Assembly: GCF_003265995.1 (NCBI RefSeq)
Contig: NZ_MVJN01000006.1
Span: 62,001-126,000 of the forward strand
Source of the DNA: Legionella quinlivanii
GTDB taxonomy: Bacteria; Pseudomonadota; Gammaproteobacteria; Legionellales; Legionellaceae
Direction: 5' to 3'
Length of the DNA stretch: 64,000 nt
The translations under genes were made by a program, and so were the position numbers. Shown here piece after piece: positions 46,307 through 54,663 of this stretch. The notes under the pieces are model-generated. The model searched no databases, was not told the DNA's origin, and saw only the letters and a program-made list of their open reading frames with translations. Within the stretch, counting starts at the first letter, position 1. Each line of letters begins with the position of its first letter.

Positions 46307-46915
46307 ATGTTTACCATTGGCTTGACCGGGAATATTGCCAGCGGCAAATCAACCGTTATAAATCTGTTTAAATCACTGGGCGCTAATATTATTATTGCCG
46401 ATGATATCGCTCGTGAATTAACCCAAAGCGGCTCTCCCGTTTTAGAAACTATCAAGGCCCATTTCGGCCCTTCGGTAATCACGGCCGGCAATGAATTAAA
46501 TCGGGCCGCATTACGAAGGATAATATTTGACGATGCAAAAGAGAGGCTTTGGCTGGAAGCCTTACTCCATCCTCTGATTCAAAAAACAATCGCAGAGCGC
46601 GTAGCCGGGCATAATTCAACTACTTACAGCGTTATTGAAATCCCCTTATTAAAGGATCGGAATAACTATCCCTATCTGGATCGAATATTAGCACTAATAG
46701 CCAATGAAGAGGTGCAAATTGCCCGGGTCATTGCCCGGGATCACTGTGATGTCGCCCAGGCAAAAAAAATTATTGCGTCTCAACCCAGTATCGAGGAGCG
46801 AAAAGCAATTGCAGATGATTTACTGATAAATGATGGGAATCTGGATGAATTAACAAATAATATCAAAAATTTGCATGAGAAGTATTTACAATTGGCCATG
46901 CTAAAGCGATCATAA
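46307..46915 (+). CDS. coaE: Dephospho-CoA kinase
   Basis: A 202-residue P-loop kinase catalysing the last step of CoA synthesis. The Walker A motif is GLTGNIASGKST at residues 4-15, with IIADDIAREL and the LLHPLIQ and EIPLLKD family blocks. The start at ATG 46307 (MFTIGLTGN) has GAGGG upstream, and a TTG four codons earlier is unnecessary. It stands before zapD, the usual gammaproteobacterial arrangement. Confidence 0.94.
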   Translation: MFTIGLTGNIASGKSTVINLFKSLGANIIIADDIARELTQSGSPVLETIKAHFGPSVITAGNELNRAALRRIIFDDAKERLWLEALLHPLIQKTIAERVAGHNSTTYSVIEIPLLKDRNNYPYLDRILALIANEEVQIARVIARDHCDVAQAKKIIASQPSIEERKAIADDLLINDGNLDELTNNIKNLHEKYLQLAMLKRS

Positions 46916-46966
46916 ATCTTTAATCCGATTTTAGCCCCATTGAGCCGGCTAAGGATAGCATTCTAA

Positions 46967-47710
46967 ATGCAGCAAGAAACAATTACATTTCAACTGGCGA
47001 CTCATTCCTTGCCCAAAATTGCCTTGCGTCTTGAATGCCTGCATCAGATTATAAAAGAAGCATGTGCCGAATATCATCCCGTTATTCATCACTATGCCTT
47101 GCAAAAGCTTATCGAAACCGTTCAACTGATTCAAAAACCTGAATTAAAAAGCCGATTTCTTAAAGAGTTAATGCGCATAGAACATAGCGTTAACAGAAGC
47201 AATGCGCTCTCTCCCGAGCTATATGCCCGCCTATTTACACAAATTCAGATTTTATCGAATACCATCGGACGTTTTGGTGATGATATTCATCAGGATCCTT
47301 TTCTAAATGCAATCCGTACCGCCCAATCCAGCCAGCATCTTGACTGTGAGGCGCATCCTCCTCAATTAATATTATGGATGGAATCTTACCCAGAGTTCAG
47401 ACAGAGTCAGTTGAGCCAATGGCTTGGCTCCCTGCGTCTTTTACATGATACCGTCAGTATCTACCTGAGTTTATTGAGAAACAGCGCCGACTATTTTCAG
47501 ATTAGCCTGAATAATGGATTTTATCAGCAGCAATTACCGCCCCGTTCTTCCTGTCATCTCATTTTGCTGCGTATGGAAAAAGCCTCAGGAATGGTTCCCA
47601 AAATGCAGCTGGGACATCATGGTTTGAGTTTAAGCTTATGTGAAATGAGTACTATGCGCGAGATCAGAGATAGCAATGCGAAGCTCGATATTGCGATTTG
47701 CCAGCTTTAA
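46967..47710 (+). CDS. zapD: Cell division protein ZapD
   Basis: A 247-residue member of the ZapD/YacF (DUF1342) family, which cross-links FtsZ filaments at the division ring. The pattern is FQLATHSLPKIALRLECLHQ at the start, NTIGRFGDDIHQDPFLNAIR in the middle, and YFQISLNNGFYQQQLP. Length matches E. coli (247). It follows coaE, as in many relatives where yacG comes next; here an EamA transporter takes that place, overlapping by 35 bases. Confidence 0.92.
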   Translation: MQQETITFQLATHSLPKIALRLECLHQIIKEACAEYHPVIHHYALQKLIETVQLIQKPELKSRFLKELMRIEHSVNRSNALSPELYARLFTQIQILSNTIGRFGDDIHQDPFLNAIRTAQSSQHLDCEAHPPQLILWMESYPEFRQSQLSQWLGSLRLLHDTVSIYLSLLRNSADYFQISLNNGFYQQQLPPRSSCHLILLRMEKASGMVPKMQLGHHGLSLSLCEMSTMREIRDSNAKLDIAICQL

Positions 47711-48569
47711 TTTCACCAGTAGGCAAGCAGGAATTTTTTACACCCTTCTTTCAGGGCTTTTATTTGGGCTACTAGGTTATTTTGGGATGAGCCTTATCAA
47801 TGCTCAGCTTTCGGTGTATAACACTCAATTCTGGCGATTTTTATTATCGGCAATCTGCCTCTCGCTCATGCTATTACCTTCTTTGAATAAAACATGTATC
47901 GCAAAAATTGAATTATTCAAGCTTTTTTTGTGCGGCAGTTTTTTTTACAGTAGCTGCGCGATTTTTTATTTTCAGGCCAGCAAGCATATTGGTTCAGGTT
48001 TAGCGATGATTATTTTCTATACTTATCCAGTGATGGTAATGATCACGAATAAAATGGTTTTTCGCATTTCCATCAGTAAACTATATTATCCCGTACTGTT
48101 AATGATTGGCTGCGGATTAATTTTATTAACTCATGGCAGCATCAATGGAAACTTGGATTTATCAGGTATTTTGTTTAGCCTGATTGCGGCATTTTTGTAT
48201 GCTCTGTATATCATTTGCGGCAAAAAAAGCCCGGTTCCCGCTTTACCTGCCAGTCTGATGCTGTGTTTAGGCTGTTTACCGACTTGTTTTTTTGCCGCCT
48301 GGCTTGAGCAATCGTTCTCAGTTCCCAACGGTTTTCACAACTGGATAAATTTGCTTGGCCTAAGTATTCTTTGTACCGCCCTTCCCATAATGTGTTTGTT
48401 GAAGGGATTACAGTATCTTAATACTGTTCAAGCCTCTATTCTCTCAGTTCTTGAACCCATTTTTGTTTTACTGTTTGGAATGCTTCTTTTGGGAGAGCAA
48501 ATCAATTTAATTCAGATGGCAGGGGTAATAGTGCTGCTAGGCGGTGCCTTCTTATCCCTGCTTTTTTGA
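47676..48569 (+). CDS. EamA-family (DMT superfamily) transporter
   Basis: 297 residues with ten predicted helices in two EamA repeats. The first repeat contains SGLLFGLLGYFGMSLINAQL, and the second ends LSVLEPIFVLLFGMLLLGEQ, the usual EamA ending with its conserved Glu-Pro. It probably exports a metabolite or amino acid, but the substrate cannot be told. The ATG is inside the zapD 3' end in another frame, and a hairpin follows the stop. Confidence 0.88.
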   Translation: MRSSILRFASFNFTSRQAGIFYTLLSGLLFGLLGYFGMSLINAQLSVYNTQFWRFLLSAICLSLMLLPSLNKTCIAKIELFKLFLCGSFFYSSCAIFYFQASKHIGSGLAMIIFYTYPVMVMITNKMVFRISISKLYYPVLLMIGCGLILLTHGSINGNLDLSGILFSLIAAFLYALYIICGKKSPVPALPASLMLCLGCLPTCFFAAWLEQSFSVPNGFHNWINLLGLSILCTALPIMCLLKGLQYLNTVQASILSVLEPIFVLLFGMLLLGEQINLIQMAGVIVLLGGAFLSLLF

Positions 48570-48579
48570 TGGTAAGAAA

Positions 48580-48596
48580 TCCCGTCTTCTGCGGGA
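48580..48596. terminator. Hairpin after the EamA gene
   Basis: TCCCG (48580-48584) pairs with CGGGA (48592-48596), followed by A/T-rich DNA, between the convergent transporter and small orphan genes. Confidence 0.6.
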
Positions 48597-48608
48597 AAAT
48601 AACTGTTT

Positions 48609-48953
48609 TTACATACTGAGATAAGGCTGACTGTTTTCACATTGTGGGCGTCTGTTATTTTCCTGCCTATCTAATATAACGCCAATATATATGCTTAAAG
48701 CAGGCCCGTTACTAATACTCGCGGCTGCTATAACCAAATCACTGATACTATTAAGCGGCTTTCCATCAAGGCCTTTTTGTTGTTTGAACAAGTGGATAGC
48801 GCGTTCCTTGATACCTCCGGTGGTTGTCAAAGCCGAAATGCCTTGTTTTGGCTGTTTTGATTGAAAATATTCTTTCAAAACAGCATGAGCTTTTTCTACT
48901 TCACTGCCATTTGTTTTATCCCAAATTTCACCAAGAGTCAATTCGATGCTCAT
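48609..48953 (-). CDS. Small orphan protein, 114 residues
   Basis: Starts at ATG 48953 (MSIELTLGEIWDKTNGSEVE) with GGAG eight bases ahead. The in-frame Met at 49013 would add 20 residues without a Shine-Dalgarno. The product is soluble, helical at the N-terminus, with a polar tail (DRQENNRRPQCENSQPYLSM). No family is recognised. It is divergent from the peptide/HExxH pair, with 163 bases between starts. Confidence 0.65.
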   Translation of the reverse strand: MSIELTLGEIWDKTNGSEVEKAHAVLKEYFQSKQPKQGISALTTTGGIKERAIHLFKQQKGLDGKPLNSISDLVIAAASISNGPALSIYIGVILDRQENNRRPQCENSQPYLSM

Positions 48954-49063
48954 ATTAGCTCCAATAGATACTGAGAGAATCAATATATCACATTTTGGCA
49001 TATTTATATACACTGCATCTGGATAAATAATTGCCTGAACGTACTGATGAGACTAAAAATTAT

Positions 49064-49110
49064 TTGAATTGATATAAAACAGTTGCTAGAATTTCGCTCA
49101 AAACAAGGAG
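49064..49110 (+). promoter_or_regulatory. Promoter and Shine-Dalgarno of the peptide-HExxH operon
   Basis: TTGAAT (49064-49069) and TAGAAT (49087-49092, five of six) are exactly 17 bases apart. AAGGAG (49105-49110) stands six bases before the ATG at 49117. This is the best promoter/RBS combination in the neighbourhood and argues that the 60-codon gene is expressed. Confidence 0.65.
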
Positions 49111-49116
49111 TAAGTT

Positions 49117-49299
49117 ATGACAATCAATAAAAAAAATAATTCCAATCCCAATCAGTTTTTTACCCGCATTCCTGAAAATATTCTTGACGATAAAATTCCT
49201 ACTATGAGAAGTGTGCTTATTTTTAATCGCCCTGAAGAAATAAAGGAAGATGAGGAAAAAATCAGTTCCTCAAATGGATATGGCAGACCAGGGCTATAG
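49117..49299 (+). CDS. Putative ribosomal peptide precursor (60 residues)
   Basis: A 60-residue peptide: basic, Asn-rich N-terminus (MTINKKNNSNPNQFFTRIPE), a middle NILDDKIPTMRSVLIFNRPE, an acidic stretch (EEIKEDEEK), then a short Ser/Gly tail ending SSSNGYGRPGL. There is no signal peptide and no Cys. It has its own promoter and a consensus Shine-Dalgarno, and its TAG is followed immediately by the ATG of a HExxH peptide-hydroxylase-type gene. That is the layout of a leader-core precursor next to its modifying enzyme (RiPP-like). The core is probably the C-terminal dozen residues or the SVLIFNRP segment; this is inference. No export or protease gene adjoins. Confidence 0.7.
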   Translation: MTINKKNNSNPNQFFTRIPENILDDKIPTMRSVLIFNRPEEIKEDEEKISSSNGYGRPGL

Positions 49300-50298
49300 A
49301 TGATGAATGCCTATCATCTCCCCTTTGATAAGATTAACGCCATTCCTCAAAGGAATATGTCCAGCATTCTGCATGAAGCCTATAAACATCGGTTTATTCA
49401 CAGTCTGATCAAACTGATAAATTATGCCCAACAGGTTCTGGATAAAGATTATTCTGCGCTAATCGCTCGCCTCGACCAACTAGAGCCTGAGAGCAAAAAC
49501 TATATTTCTCCCTGGCTTTATGCCCAATATTTCTGGCTTTTGGAAGCGATGCGAAGCGATTCTGTATTGGAAGTAAATCGAATTATTCGCGATATTATTT
49601 TTAACACACAGTGGATTATTACTGAAACTCAGGTTTCTTTGGGATTACAGGAAGACTGGGAAAAAAAGATCTTTGCCGAGGAAGTCAACATTGCCTTTGG
49701 TTCAGATCCATTAAATGCTTATCCCCCCCCACAAAGTGAATTATTTGAATTCCAAAACCAGGTCTCAAATGCATTGCAACTCATTAAATCAGCAGATAAT
49801 TGCTTTATGGAAGAAATTGAGACGTTTGTATCTGCTGTTTATCTGGTAAAAAGCGATGTGCAAATTGTCGGCGCGACTTCCCCAAAGTTTTTTGGAGCGA
49901 TTTATTTGTCTCTGCCTGATGGAAATACCTCGGAATTTTCTAATCTTTTGTTAATTGAGCATCTTGTTCATGAAACATCTCATCTATTCCTTAATAGCGT
50001 TCTTGCTCATGATCCACTGATTTTAAACGAGGAGGATGAACACTATGCTTCTCCAATTCGCAGTGATTTAAGGCCGATGCTGGGTATTTATCATACAAGC
50101 TTTGTATTAAGCCGTGTCATCAGAATTTTTAAAAAGTTAAAAAGATTAGATTTGCATGACAATCAGTCGCTTGAAGCAGCTATCAAAAATTTATCAGATA
50201 AATATCATCAGGCATTCGCTACCGCGAATGCAGAAGGAATTCATACCGAGCTTGGAAAACAGATTTTACTATCTACCCAGGAATGCGCACTAGCTTGA
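49300..50298 (+). CDS. HExxH-motif peptide beta-hydroxylase-type protein
   Basis: A 332-residue soluble protein. The core is HETSH at residues 224-228 within LIEHLVHETSHLFLNS, then DPLILNEEDEHYASPIRSDL and RPMLGIYHTSFVLSRV. This HExxH plus SPxRxDxRPxxGxxHxxFV arrangement is what I associate with the HEXXH-motif family found beside RiPP genes, described as iron/2-oxoglutarate peptide beta-hydroxylases instead of proteases. Arg254, Arg258 and His265 are candidate cofactor or metal residues. It starts directly after the 60-residue peptide gene with no gap, and a clean hairpin closes the unit. A classical zinc protease is the alternative, but the surrounding motif fits poorly. Confidence 0.78.
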   Translation: MMNAYHLPFDKINAIPQRNMSSILHEAYKHRFIHSLIKLINYAQQVLDKDYSALIARLDQLEPESKNYISPWLYAQYFWLLEAMRSDSVLEVNRIIRDIIFNTQWIITETQVSLGLQEDWEKKIFAEEVNIAFGSDPLNAYPPPQSELFEFQNQVSNALQLIKSADNCFMEEIETFVSAVYLVKSDVQIVGATSPKFFGAIYLSLPDGNTSEFSNLLLIEHLVHETSHLFLNSVLAHDPLILNEEDEHYASPIRSDLRPMLGIYHTSFVLSRVIRIFKKLKRLDLHDNQSLEAAIKNLSDKYHQAFATANAEGIHTELGKQILLSTQECALA

Positions 50299-50308
50299 TA
50301 TCAATACA

Positions 50309-50329
50309 GTCCCCACTGGTTGTGGGGAC
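50309..50329. terminator. Hairpin closing the peptide-HExxH operon
   Basis: GTCCCCAC (50309-50316) and GTGGGGAC (50322-50329) form a perfect eight-base stem with a five-base loop, 11 bases after the stop codon and before the convergent PRC-barrel gene. Confidence 0.75.
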
Positions 50330-50345
50330 AACACAAGTTACGGGC

Positions 50346-50681
50346 TTAGATATAATACTGATCCACAGTATTAGGCCATGTTGCCATATCAGGCCAATTG
50401 TCTTTATCAAAGCCGTATTCACGTTTTAATTTGGATTTATCCACATTTAAAATGAAGCACTCTTCGTCTTTATTGTAGCTGATGCTTTTCCAGGGGAAGG
50501 CATAATACTCTTCACCAAGCCCCATAAATCCACCAAAGCCAAGAACGACATATCTTGCTTGTCCACTAAATTTATCGAGCACGATTTCTTTTACTTCACC
50601 GAGATCCTCAAGGGCCGGTGATTTAACATCGACACCAATGACATCGTCGGTTCTTACAACCATTTCAGAATGATTATCCAT
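50346..50681 (-). CDS. PRC-barrel domain protein
   Basis: 111 residues. The PRC-barrel pattern is VIGVDVKSPALEDLGEVKEI, then YVVLGFGGFMGLGEEYYAFP. The C-terminus is acidic and aromatic (WPDMATWPNTVDQYYI). Stand-alone PRC-barrel proteins are often stress-linked and of unknown role. There is no signal peptide. A good Shine-Dalgarno (AAGGGAG) precedes the ATG. It is a single gene. Confidence 0.88.
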   Translation of the reverse strand: MDNHSEMVVRTDDVIGVDVKSPALEDLGEVKEIVLDKFSGQARYVVLGFGGFMGLGEEYYAFPWKSISYNKDEECFILNVDKSKLKREYGFDKDNWPDMATWPNTVDQYYI

Positions 50682-50845
50682 AATAAATACTCCCTTATTA
50701 TCTTAATTTTAAATAGCCAAACAGAGTAAAACACTGTAATGAAAACAGAGTGAGGGAACAATCCCTCGATTGGAGTAACTTGGAGTAAATTGATACTTAA
50801 CTGCCTTTTTAATTTAGCTGATAGCGGGAAAAATGCAAGGAGTTT

Positions 50846-51571
50846 TTAAACAAACTCCCAGCTTAAACCCAGTTTGAATTGCTCAAGTTTGGGCTTAAAT
50901 GCCGTTCGATAAGTCACAAACTGCAGACCTGTCGATGATTTAACCTGCGAACTATTGCTAAAATTATTCAAGGAATTGTAATCCCATTCCAGGCGCAGAT
51001 GCAGCTGATTTATAATTTGTATTTGCGTTCCAATACCTAATTGTAATCCTTCCTTATCCTGGTCTGAAGCAAAGCTCCCGGCAAAGAAACCGAGAGAGCC
51101 GGTCTGAATAATATGACCACTAAGTTGAATATTGTCTTTAATCCACCCTAATCGTCCATATAGAAGAACAGCGTCTGTAATGTAATATCCTGGTTTAAGG
51201 GCAAGCCCGTATTGCCATCGCTGTTTATATTTACCACTTAATTCACGAGTATAAAGACTATTCGACTGCAAAAAACCGATATCCCCATCGTTTGAACTCC
51301 TGTCGTAAAATGCCTCCAGGCCAAGATCAAAACGCTCAATAAAGCGGTAATGATAGCCAGCAAACACTTCCCCCGCAAAACCCTCTCCGCTCCAATCAAT
51401 GCGAAATTGGTCCAGAAACGGACCTGACGGGGCGGTTTCAACCCGTTTGAAATCATATTCCGCATTATCTTTTATTCCGCTAACGCCAATATAAAATCCA
51501 TTTGCTGAGGCAAAGCTTATGGTGTTTGCACAGAAAAATATCAGCGAAAGACAACTTAAACGCTTTAGCAT
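50846..51571 (-). CDS. Outer-membrane beta-barrel protein (OmpW/OmpA-like porin fold)
   Basis: 241 residues from ATG 51571. The signal peptide is MLKRLSCLSLIFFCANTISF with cleavage after ASA. The mature protein alternates polar and aromatic residues in strands (GFYIGVSGIKDNAEYDF, EVFAGYHYRFIERFDLGLEA, LKPGYYITDAVLLYGRLGW) and ends with a C-terminal Phe-Val strand (EQFKLGLSWEFV), typical of eight-stranded barrels inserted by BAM. It starts four bases after the argE stop, suggesting a transcript shared with argE. Function is unknown. Confidence 0.85.
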   Translation of the reverse strand: MLKRLSCLSLIFFCANTISFASANGFYIGVSGIKDNAEYDFKRVETAPSGPFLDQFRIDWSGEGFAGEVFAGYHYRFIERFDLGLEAFYDRSSNDGDIGFLQSNSLYTRELSGKYKQRWQYGLALKPGYYITDAVLLYGRLGWIKDNIQLSGHIIQTGSLGFFAGSFASDQDKEGLQLGIGTQIQIINQLHLRLEWDYNSLNNFSNSSQVKSSTGLQFVTYRTAFKPKLEQFKLGLSWEFV

Positions 51572-51573
51572 TC

Positions 51574-52740
51574 CTAAACTCCTTTGGAAAACTTCATTTT
51601 GACCATCTGACTTACAAACTTTGAACACTCCTGCAATTGGGTAATGTCCACATATTCATTAGCACGATGCGCCTGTTCAATACTCCCTGGTCCGCAAACT
51701 ATTGTGGGAATGCTCGCCTTTTGAAATAAACCTGCTTCTGTTGCATACGCGACTTTAAGTTTTTCCTGCTCGCCCGTCACCATCCTGGCCCATTGATTAA
51801 TCTCGGCATCGACTGGTGTGTTTAAACCAGCGGTGGCCGCGATATTATCGAGAATAATATTAGCGGCAGAATGTTCCAGCTTCATCTTCGGCAATAAACG
51901 AGTATTAATATAATCCTTGATCTCGCCGCGAATTTCATTGGCGCTGTCTTCTGGCAAATTACGAAATTCAAAGATAAATTCACAAAGTGCCGGAATTGTA
52001 TTGTATGAATTTCCCCCGTTAATAAGATTGGTGGTTAAGGTTGTACAAGGCATATCATAATGCTTGTCCTGAACACCTGACTGCCTGAAGCGATCGGCCA
52101 TGCCTCTGATATAACAAATCAAATCAGCTGCATATTCAATTGCATTACAGCCCTGGTGGGTCAGGGAGGAATGAGCCGCTACGCCATGCACGCTGCAACG
52201 GAATGACTCCTTGCCTTTATGAGCTATCACAGGCCGCATACTGGTTGGCTCCCCGACAATACAGGCTACAGGATTAATTCCCTGCTTTTTAATATGCTCA
52301 ATCATGAAAGGAGCTCCAAGACAACCGACCTCTTCGTCATATGAAAAAGCGAAATGGACAGGATGTGCAAGCCTCATTTCTTTAAACTGGGGAATCATTG
52401 CCATAACCACCGCAATGAAACCTTTCATATCGCAAGCACCTCGCCCATAAATTTTCCCGGCAATTTCTGTCGCTTTGAAAGGATCAGTTTCCCATTGCTG
52501 ACCATCAACTGGTACAACATCAGTATGGCCAGACAGAACTATGCCGCCCTCTACACTCCCATCAAAAGCTGGCAGACTCGCAAATAGATTAGCTTTGGGC
52601 TGCTTGCTGTCATGAATAAGCGATGAGTGAACTCCCTGAGACTCCAAAAAAGTCTGCACATCATGAATCAACTCAAGATTGGAATTTCTCGAGGTTGTAT
52701 CGAAGGCGATTAAACGATCAAGCCACTCAAAAACGTTCAT
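51574..52740 (-). CDS. argE: Acetylornithine deacetylase
   Basis: A 388-residue M20-family metallohydrolase that releases ornithine from N-acetylornithine in arginine synthesis. Metal-binding and catalytic blocks are LSGHTDVVPVDGQQWETDPF, YGRGACDMKGFIAV, and FSYDEEVGCLGA with the catalytic Glu. The dimerisation lid contains HSSLTHQGCNAIEYAADLI, with the conserved His. I start at ATG 52740 (MNVFEWLDRLIAFDTTS) with AAGGAA upstream; two in-frame Met codons further up are less likely. It is divergent from the symporter gene. Confidence 0.9.
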   Translation of the reverse strand: MNVFEWLDRLIAFDTTSRNSNLELIHDVQTFLESQGVHSSLIHDSKQPKANLFASLPAFDGSVEGGIVLSGHTDVVPVDGQQWETDPFKATEIAGKIYGRGACDMKGFIAVVMAMIPQFKEMRLAHPVHFAFSYDEEVGCLGAPFMIEHIKKQGINPVACIVGEPTSMRPVIAHKGKESFRCSVHGVAAHSSLTHQGCNAIEYAADLICYIRGMADRFRQSGVQDKHYDMPCTTLTTNLINGGNSYNTIPALCEFIFEFRNLPEDSANEIRGEIKDYINTRLLPKMKLEHSAANIILDNIAATAGLNTPVDAEINQWARMVTGEQEKLKVAYATEAGLFQKASIPTIVCGPGSIEQAHRANEYVDITQLQECSKFVSQMVKMKFSKGV

Positions 52741-52860
52741 ATGAATTCCTTGCATTGGGAAGCATATTAAGAATGGTCTTAACATGCTAGTATGAAATAT
52801 CCTTGTTTGAAAATTACCTGATTTTCAAACTATTTAAGACGCCAGTCAACGAAAAAATAA

Positions 52861-54123
52861 ATGAGCAAACCTGTTTATCACCAGCTTTATTTTAAGGTGC
52901 TTCTCGGCATCTTTTTGGGAACACTGCTGGGGCATTTCTACCCCCCTCTTGCCATCAAAATGCAAATTTTGGGTGATGGTTTTATTAAACTGATTAGAAT
53001 GATGATCGCACCCATCATTTTTCTAACCATTGTCATGGGTATAACCCAGGCCAATGATATAAAGCAAGTAGGCCGAATCGGAATCAAGGCGATTATTTAT
53101 TTCGAGCTGGTAACCACCTTAGCTTTAATTATTGCGATTTTTACCGCCAAGTGGATGCAGCCCGGTTCCGGTATGAACATCAGTGCAGACACTGTTGATA
53201 AGCAAGCCATTGCATCCTATGTTTCTCAGGCCGAGCAGTTCGATTCCAGTCATTTTTTTCTCAATATAATACCCGACACTCTCATTTCAGCATTTGTCAG
53301 AGGGGATATATTGCCAGTGCTTTTAATCTCTTTATTAACCGCATTCGCCATAATACGCTGCCGTGATGTGCAGCATCTACTCAATATTTTTGATGAATTG
53401 TCGGCAGTATTATTCGCCATGGTGAATTTAATTATGAAACTCGCTCCTATCGGCGCATTTGGGGCAATGGCGTTTACGGTAGGCAGTTATGGCATCGAAA
53501 CACTGGTTTCACTCGGGAAGCTTCTGCTTACTGTTTACCTGACTTGTTTTCTATTCATTTTCATTATATTGGGCATTATTGCCCGTTTAAATGGCATTAG
53601 TATCTGGCGTTTTCTGATTTTTATTAAAGAAGAAATTCTCATTGTCCTTGCCACTTCATCTTCAGAGGCCGTGCTACCTCGTATGATTAGTAAATTGGAA
53701 ACCTTAGGCTGCGATAAATCAGTGGTGGGTCTGGTATTACCCACTGGCTATTCGTTTAATCTGGATGGCACGACCATCTACCTGGGCATAGCTACCGTAT
53801 TTATTGCGCAAGCCTTTAACATTGATTTGAGCCTTAAAGACGAACTGCTCCTGATGCTGATTCTCATGCTGACTTCAAAAGGAGCTGCTGCAGTCACGGG
53901 CGGAGGCTTTATTGTTTTAGCAGCAACATTGTCTTCTCTTCACACCCTGCCTGTTGAAGGATTAGTGTTAATCCTTGGTATTGATCGCTTCATGTCTGAG
54001 GCTCGCTCAATTACTAATTTAATAGGAAATGGAATTGCGACTATTACAATAGCCAATCTTGAAAATGATTTTAATCGAGAGCAGGCCAGCCGCCTTTTGA
54101 GGGTTGAAAACAAGGTTAATTGA
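52861..54123 (+). CDS. Dicarboxylate/amino acid:cation symporter (DAACS)
   Basis: 420 residues of the GltP/DctA family with eight helices and two re-entrant loops. HP1 carries the Ser-rich TSSSEAVLPRMISKL, the ion-binding motif is NLDGTTIYLGIATVFIAQA (NMDGT in most members), and HP2 is SKGAAAVTGGGFIVLAATL. The final helix has DRFMSEARSITNLIGN, with Asp and Arg positions that favour C4-dicarboxylates or glutamate. It imports the substrate with H+ or Na+. Which one is not settled. It is a single gene and fis follows 147 bases later. Confidence 0.93.
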   Translation: MSKPVYHQLYFKVLLGIFLGTLLGHFYPPLAIKMQILGDGFIKLIRMMIAPIIFLTIVMGITQANDIKQVGRIGIKAIIYFELVTTLALIIAIFTAKWMQPGSGMNISADTVDKQAIASYVSQAEQFDSSHFFLNIIPDTLISAFVRGDILPVLLISLLTAFAIIRCRDVQHLLNIFDELSAVLFAMVNLIMKLAPIGAFGAMAFTVGSYGIETLVSLGKLLLTVYLTCFLFIFIILGIIARLNGISIWRFLIFIKEEILIVLATSSSEAVLPRMISKLETLGCDKSVVGLVLPTGYSFNLDGTTIYLGIATVFIAQAFNIDLSLKDELLLMLILMLTSKGAAAVTGGGFIVLAATLSSLHTLPVEGLVLILGIDRFMSEARSITNLIGNGIATITIANLENDFNREQASRLLRVENKVN

Positions 54124-54215
54124 CTGATTTTGTTCCGATTTTTGATCTAAATTACTGCTTATTTTTATGAAAAAGGGTAGTAGATTATCAATTAACCTTC
54201 ATGTACAATTAATTT

Positions 54216-54236
54216 TGCTTTTAATGTATAAAAGCA
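54216..54236. promoter_or_regulatory. Inverted repeat upstream of fis
   Basis: TGCTTTTA (54216-54223) and TAAAAGCA (54229-54236) are exact inverses with five bases between, 35 bases before the fis ATG. The centre TGTATAAAA could also serve as a -10 box. It may be an operator, or an RNA hairpin in the leader. Confidence 0.45.
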
Positions 54237-54270
54237 TTGGATTGATAGATTTAACTAAAATAAGGAAGTT

Positions 54271-54570
54271 ATGATGAATGTCATTGATACACAACACTCT
54301 TCTCAAACTACAAGACAAGAGCAAGGTCTACAGGATTTGGTTTACAGCCTTGTAACTCGTTTCCTGGCTGAAAACAAAAACAAATCCATAACTGATCTCT
54401 ATGACATGATTCTTTCTGAAGTAGAACCACCTCTTTTAAAAGCAGTAATGGAAAAACGCCGAGGCAATCAGCTGCAAGCTGCAAAAATGCTGGGTATAAG
54501 TCGTGGTACAATCAGAAAAAAATTACAGCGTTATTTCGGTACAAAATATTTTCGTTTAACTGACGAATAA
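54271..54570 (+). CDS. fis: Fis-family DNA-binding protein
   Basis: A 99-residue nucleoid protein. The C-terminal helix-turn-helix is GNQLQAAKMLGISRGTIRKK, and the core dimer helices are in VEPPLLKAVMEKRRGN, both matching E. coli Fis (98 residues). The N-terminal region is less conserved. AAGGAAG is six bases before the first of two adjacent ATG codons. Legionellaceae usually hold several fis paralogues that bind promoters of effector and flagellar genes, and which paralogue this is cannot be told here. It is not in the usual dusB-fis operon. Confidence 0.92.
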   Translation: MMNVIDTQHSSQTTRQEQGLQDLVYSLVTRFLAENKNKSITDLYDMILSEVEPPLLKAVMEKRRGNQLQAAKMLGISRGTIRKKLQRYFGTKYFRLTDE

Positions 54571-54602
54571 TATCCTTCATTGATTGTTGCTCAATAACCA
54601 CG

Positions 54603-54631
54603 ATATACCCCGTTAACCACACGGGGTATAT
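54603..54631. terminator. Bidirectional hairpin between fis and htpG
   Basis: ATATACCCCGT (54603-54613) and ACGGGGTATAT (54621-54631) form a perfect 11-base stem with a seven-base loop, with A/T flanks on both sides. Confidence 0.8.
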
Positions 54632-54663
54632 ATATATCACGAATTGTTCACTATCTAGCTGAT

